Source of the DNA: Auanema rhodensis
Taxonomy: Eukaryota > Nematoda > Chromadorea > Rhabditida > Rhabditidae
DNA length: 64,000 nucleotides
Assembly (NCBI GenBank): GCA_964057225.1
Contig: OZ059895.1
Coordinates: 3,162,001-3,226,000 of the forward strand
Direction of reading: 5' to 3'
Every line of letters starts with the position of its first letter. The first letter of the stretch is position 1. A program made the translations under genes and the position numbers. Positions 61,589 through 64,000 of the stretch are shown here, piece after piece. A model generated the notes under the pieces. That model ran no database searches. It was not told the DNA's origin and saw nothing but the letters and a program-made list of their open reading frames with translations.

Positions 61589-63983
61589 CTAGTAAAACAT
61601 GCCCTTCAAAGCATCAGAACATGTGATCACATTCCAATTTTTTTGTATCTTTCTTGTAAAGATAGTAATATATCATATGTTGAACACTATGTTGGAAAGA
61701 TTTTAATTCAGATTTTCGAACTTTTATTCAGTTTGTTTTTTAAACTTTGATTAAGAACTTTGATTTTTGTACACCCATAAATTATACGCAGCACAGGTTA
61801 CCCTTAATTAATGAACTGACCGACTAATCAGACATGGATCTTTCCAAGTTCTGTTGCTTGAACGGATGTTTTCCTACGAAGGCTAGTAAAACATGCCCTT
61901 CAAAGCATCAGAACATGTGATCACATTCCAATATTTTTGTATCTATCTTGTAAAGATAGTAATATATCATATGTTGAACACTATGTTGGAAAGATTTTAA
62001 TTCAGATTTTCTAACTTTTATTCAGTTTGTTTTTTAAACTTTGATTAAGAACTTTGATTTTTGTACACCCATAAATTATACGCAGCACAGGTTACACTTA
62101 AATAATGAACTGACCGACTAATCAGACATGGATCTTTCCTAGTTCTGTTGCTTGAATGGATGTTTTCCTACGTAGGCTAGTAAAACATGCCCTTCAAAGC
62201 ATCAGAACATGTGATCACATTCCAATTTTTTTGTATCTATCTTGTGAAGATAGTAATATATCATATGTTGAACACTATGTTGGAAAGATTTTAATTCAGA
62301 TTTACGAACTTTTATTCAGTTTGTTTTTTAAACTTTGATTAAGAACTTTGATTTTTGTACACCCATAAATTATACGCAGCACAGGTTACCCTTAATTAAT
62401 GAACTGACCGACTAATCAGACATGGATCTTTCCAAGTTCTGTTGCTTGAACGGATGTTTTCCTACGTAGGCTAGTAAAACATGCCCTTCAAAGCATCAGA
62501 ACATGTGATCACATTCCAATTTTTTTGTATCTATCTTGTAAAGATAGTAATATATCATATGTTGAACACTATGTTGGAAAGATTTTAATTCAGATTTTCT
62601 AACTTTTATTCAGTTTGTTTTCTAAACTTTGATTAAGAACTTTGATTTTTGTACACCCATAAATTATACGCAGCACAGGTTACCCTTGAATAATGAACTG
62701 ACCGACTAATCAGACATGGATCTTTCCTAGTTCTGTTGCTTGAATGGATGTTTTCCTACGTAGGCTAGTAAAACATGCCCTTCAAAGCATCAGAACATGT
62801 GATCACATTCCAATTTTTTTGAAATCTATCTTGTAAAGATAGTAATAAACTTTGATTTTTGTACACCCATAAATTATACGCAGCACAGGTTACCCTTAAA
62901 TAATGAACTGACCGACTAATCAGACATGGATCTTTCCTAGTTCTGTTGCTTGAATGGATGTTTTCCTACGTAGGCTAGTAAAACATGCCCTTCAAAGCAT
63001 CAGAACATGTGATCACATTCCAATTTTTTTGTATCTATCTTGTAAAGATAATAATATATCATATGTTGAACACTATGTTGGAAAGATTTTAATTCACATT
63101 TTTTCAACTTTCACTCAATTTGTTTTCTAAACTTTGATTAAGAACTTTGATTTTTGTACACCCATAAATTATACGCAGCACAGGTTACTCTTGAATAATG
63201 AACTGACCGACTAATCAGACATGGATCTTTCCTAGTTCTGTTGCTTGAATGGATGTTTTCCTACGTAGGCTAGTAAAACATGCCCTTCAAAGCATCAGAA
63301 CATGTGATCACATTCCAATTTTTTTGTATCTATCTTGTAAAGATAGTAATAAACTTTGATTTTTGTACACCCATAAATTATACGCAGCACAGGTTACCCT
63401 TAAATAATGAACTGACCGACTAATCAGACATGGATCTTTCCTAGTTCTGTTGCTTGAATGGATGTTTTCCTACGTAGGCTAGTAAAACATGCCCTTCAAA
63501 GCATCAGAACATGTGACCACATTCCAATTTTTTTGTATCTATCTTGTAAAGATAATAATATATCATATGTTGAACACAATGTTGGAAAGATTTTAATTCA
63601 CATTTTTTCAACTTTCACTCAATTTGTTTTCTAAACTTTGATTAAGAACTTTGATTTTTGTACACCCATAAATTATACGCAGCACAGGTTACCCTTGAAT
63701 AATGAACTGACCGACTAATCAGACATGGATCTTTCCTAGTTCTGTTGCTTGAATGGATGTTTTCCTACGTAGGCTAGTAAAACATGCCCTTCAAAGCATC
63801 AGATCATGTGATCACATTCCAATTTTTTTGAAATCTATCTTGTAAAGATAGTAATAAACTTTGATTTTTGTACACCCATAAATTATACGCAGCACAGGTT
63901 ACCCTTAAATAATGAACTGACCGACTAATCAGACATGGATCTTTCCTAGTTCTGTTGCTTGAATGGATGTTTTCCTACGTAGG
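61589..63983 (+). repeat. Base higher-order unit, second exact-length copy (2395 bp)
   Basis: Order C-B-C2-B3-S210-E-S209-E-S210, starts 61589, 61883, 62177, 62471, 62765, 62975, 63270, 63479, 63774. Monomer order and position-specific marks equal those of 35028-37422. A private change gives 'cagatcatgtg' in the last S210 (about 63804). Confidence 0.94.
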
Positions 63984-64000
63984 CTAGTAAAACATGCCCT
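63984..64000 (+). repeat. Partial monomer at the window edge
   Basis: Only the first 17 bases of the next copy are present, so the array continues beyond the window. It also appears to continue to the left, since base 1 is in mid-array phase. Following the S210-to-C rule of the late units, the next copy should be class C. Confidence 0.95.

Larger units (their letters stand above)
1..64000. repeat. Satellite DNA array, ~294-bp monomer with 210/209-bp short form
   Basis: Every base belongs to a head-to-tail copy of one monomer that starts 'ctagtaaaac' and ends in '-agg'. I located all 234 starts. Complete copies are 141 x 294, 30 x 295, 7 x 296, 1 x 281, 40 x 210 and 14 x 209 bp, which sums exactly to 63,983. 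All copies share one orientation and differ at only a small set of recurring sites. No unique spacer, transposon, telomere repeat or gene interrupts them. By analogy with known satellites this is probably heterochromatin near a centromere or chromosome end, but nothing in the window proves the location. No CENP-B-box-like CGGG core is seen. Family and species are not recognised. Confidence 0.98.

Noticed and set aside
1-64000. CRISPR array
   Set aside because: The units are 209-296 bp of continuous homologous sequence with no short repeat and unique spacer alternation.
1-64000. CENP-B box or a named centromeric satellite
   Set aside because: No CGGG-containing 17-bp box is seen in the monomer, and I do not recognise the sequence as a known family, so centromere identity cannot be claimed.
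1-64000. tRNA, 5S rRNA or Pol III internal promoter within the monomer
   Set aside because: No convincing A box or B box and no cloverleaf; 'ggttacc' is only a short palindrome.

Overview
The whole window is a single satellite DNA array: head-to-tail copies of one AT-rich monomer, all in the same orientation, with no unique sequence. Taking base 1 as the monomer start (an arbitrary phase), I tiled the window by hand into 233 complete monomers plus a 17-base partial at the end. The lengths are 141 of 294 bp, 30 of 295 bp, 7 of 296 bp, 1 of 281 bp, 40 of 210 bp and 14 of 209 bp. They sum to 63,983 and leave nothing unexplained. A counted 294-bp copy (1177-1470) has 92 G+C, about 31%. There is no credible gene, RNA gene, transposon, CRISPR array or promoter. 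This points to a eukaryotic constitutive-heterochromatin array (centromeric, pericentromeric or subtelomeric). I do not recognise the satellite family and cannot name the organism.

Monomer classes, named here for convenience. A: 'cattcag' followed by T6 and 'aattttt'. B: 'tctaac' with 'caatattttt'. B7: 'tctaac' with an unbroken T tract (T7 or T8). B3: B7 plus 'gttttctaaac'. C: 'tcgaac'. C2: 'tacgaac'. D: 295 bp with 'ttcaactttcactca' and 'gatagt'. E: 295 bp, the same arm with 'ttcacatttttt' and 'gataat'. F: 296 bp, 'gaaatct' plus the D-like arm and 'aaccttgttg'. S210 and S209: short copies lacking the same 85 bp, with 'gaaatct' or 'gtatct' respectively.

Layout. 1-5587: full-length copies only, with an A-B-C trimer twice and then nine A copies in a row. 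5588-9829: first short copies, then AAB-type repeats (798 bp and 1176 bp units). 9830-24054: mixed A/B/C/S210, with a clean 1596-bp tandem duplication at 16369-19560. From about 24 kb class A is gone, and C2, D, E, F and S209 appear. 24-35.6 kb holds 1176-bp, 3951-bp-offset and 2776-bp duplications. From 35 kb to the end the array is a higher-order repeat whose base form is C-B-C2-B3-S210-E-S209-E-S210 (2395 bp). It occurs in versions that lose or gain monomers (2101, 2689, 1217, 3447, 5341, 4581 bp). About 6.0 kb of it is tandemly duplicated (36582-42556 and 42589-48563).

The interest lies in the history the array records: mapped unequal-crossover junctions, hybrid monomers, one founding 85-bp deletion, and diagnostic changes confined to sub-regions. 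Sixty-codon ORFs occur in 41 copies but behave as chance ORFs and are not annotated as genes. I found no new biochemical system here.
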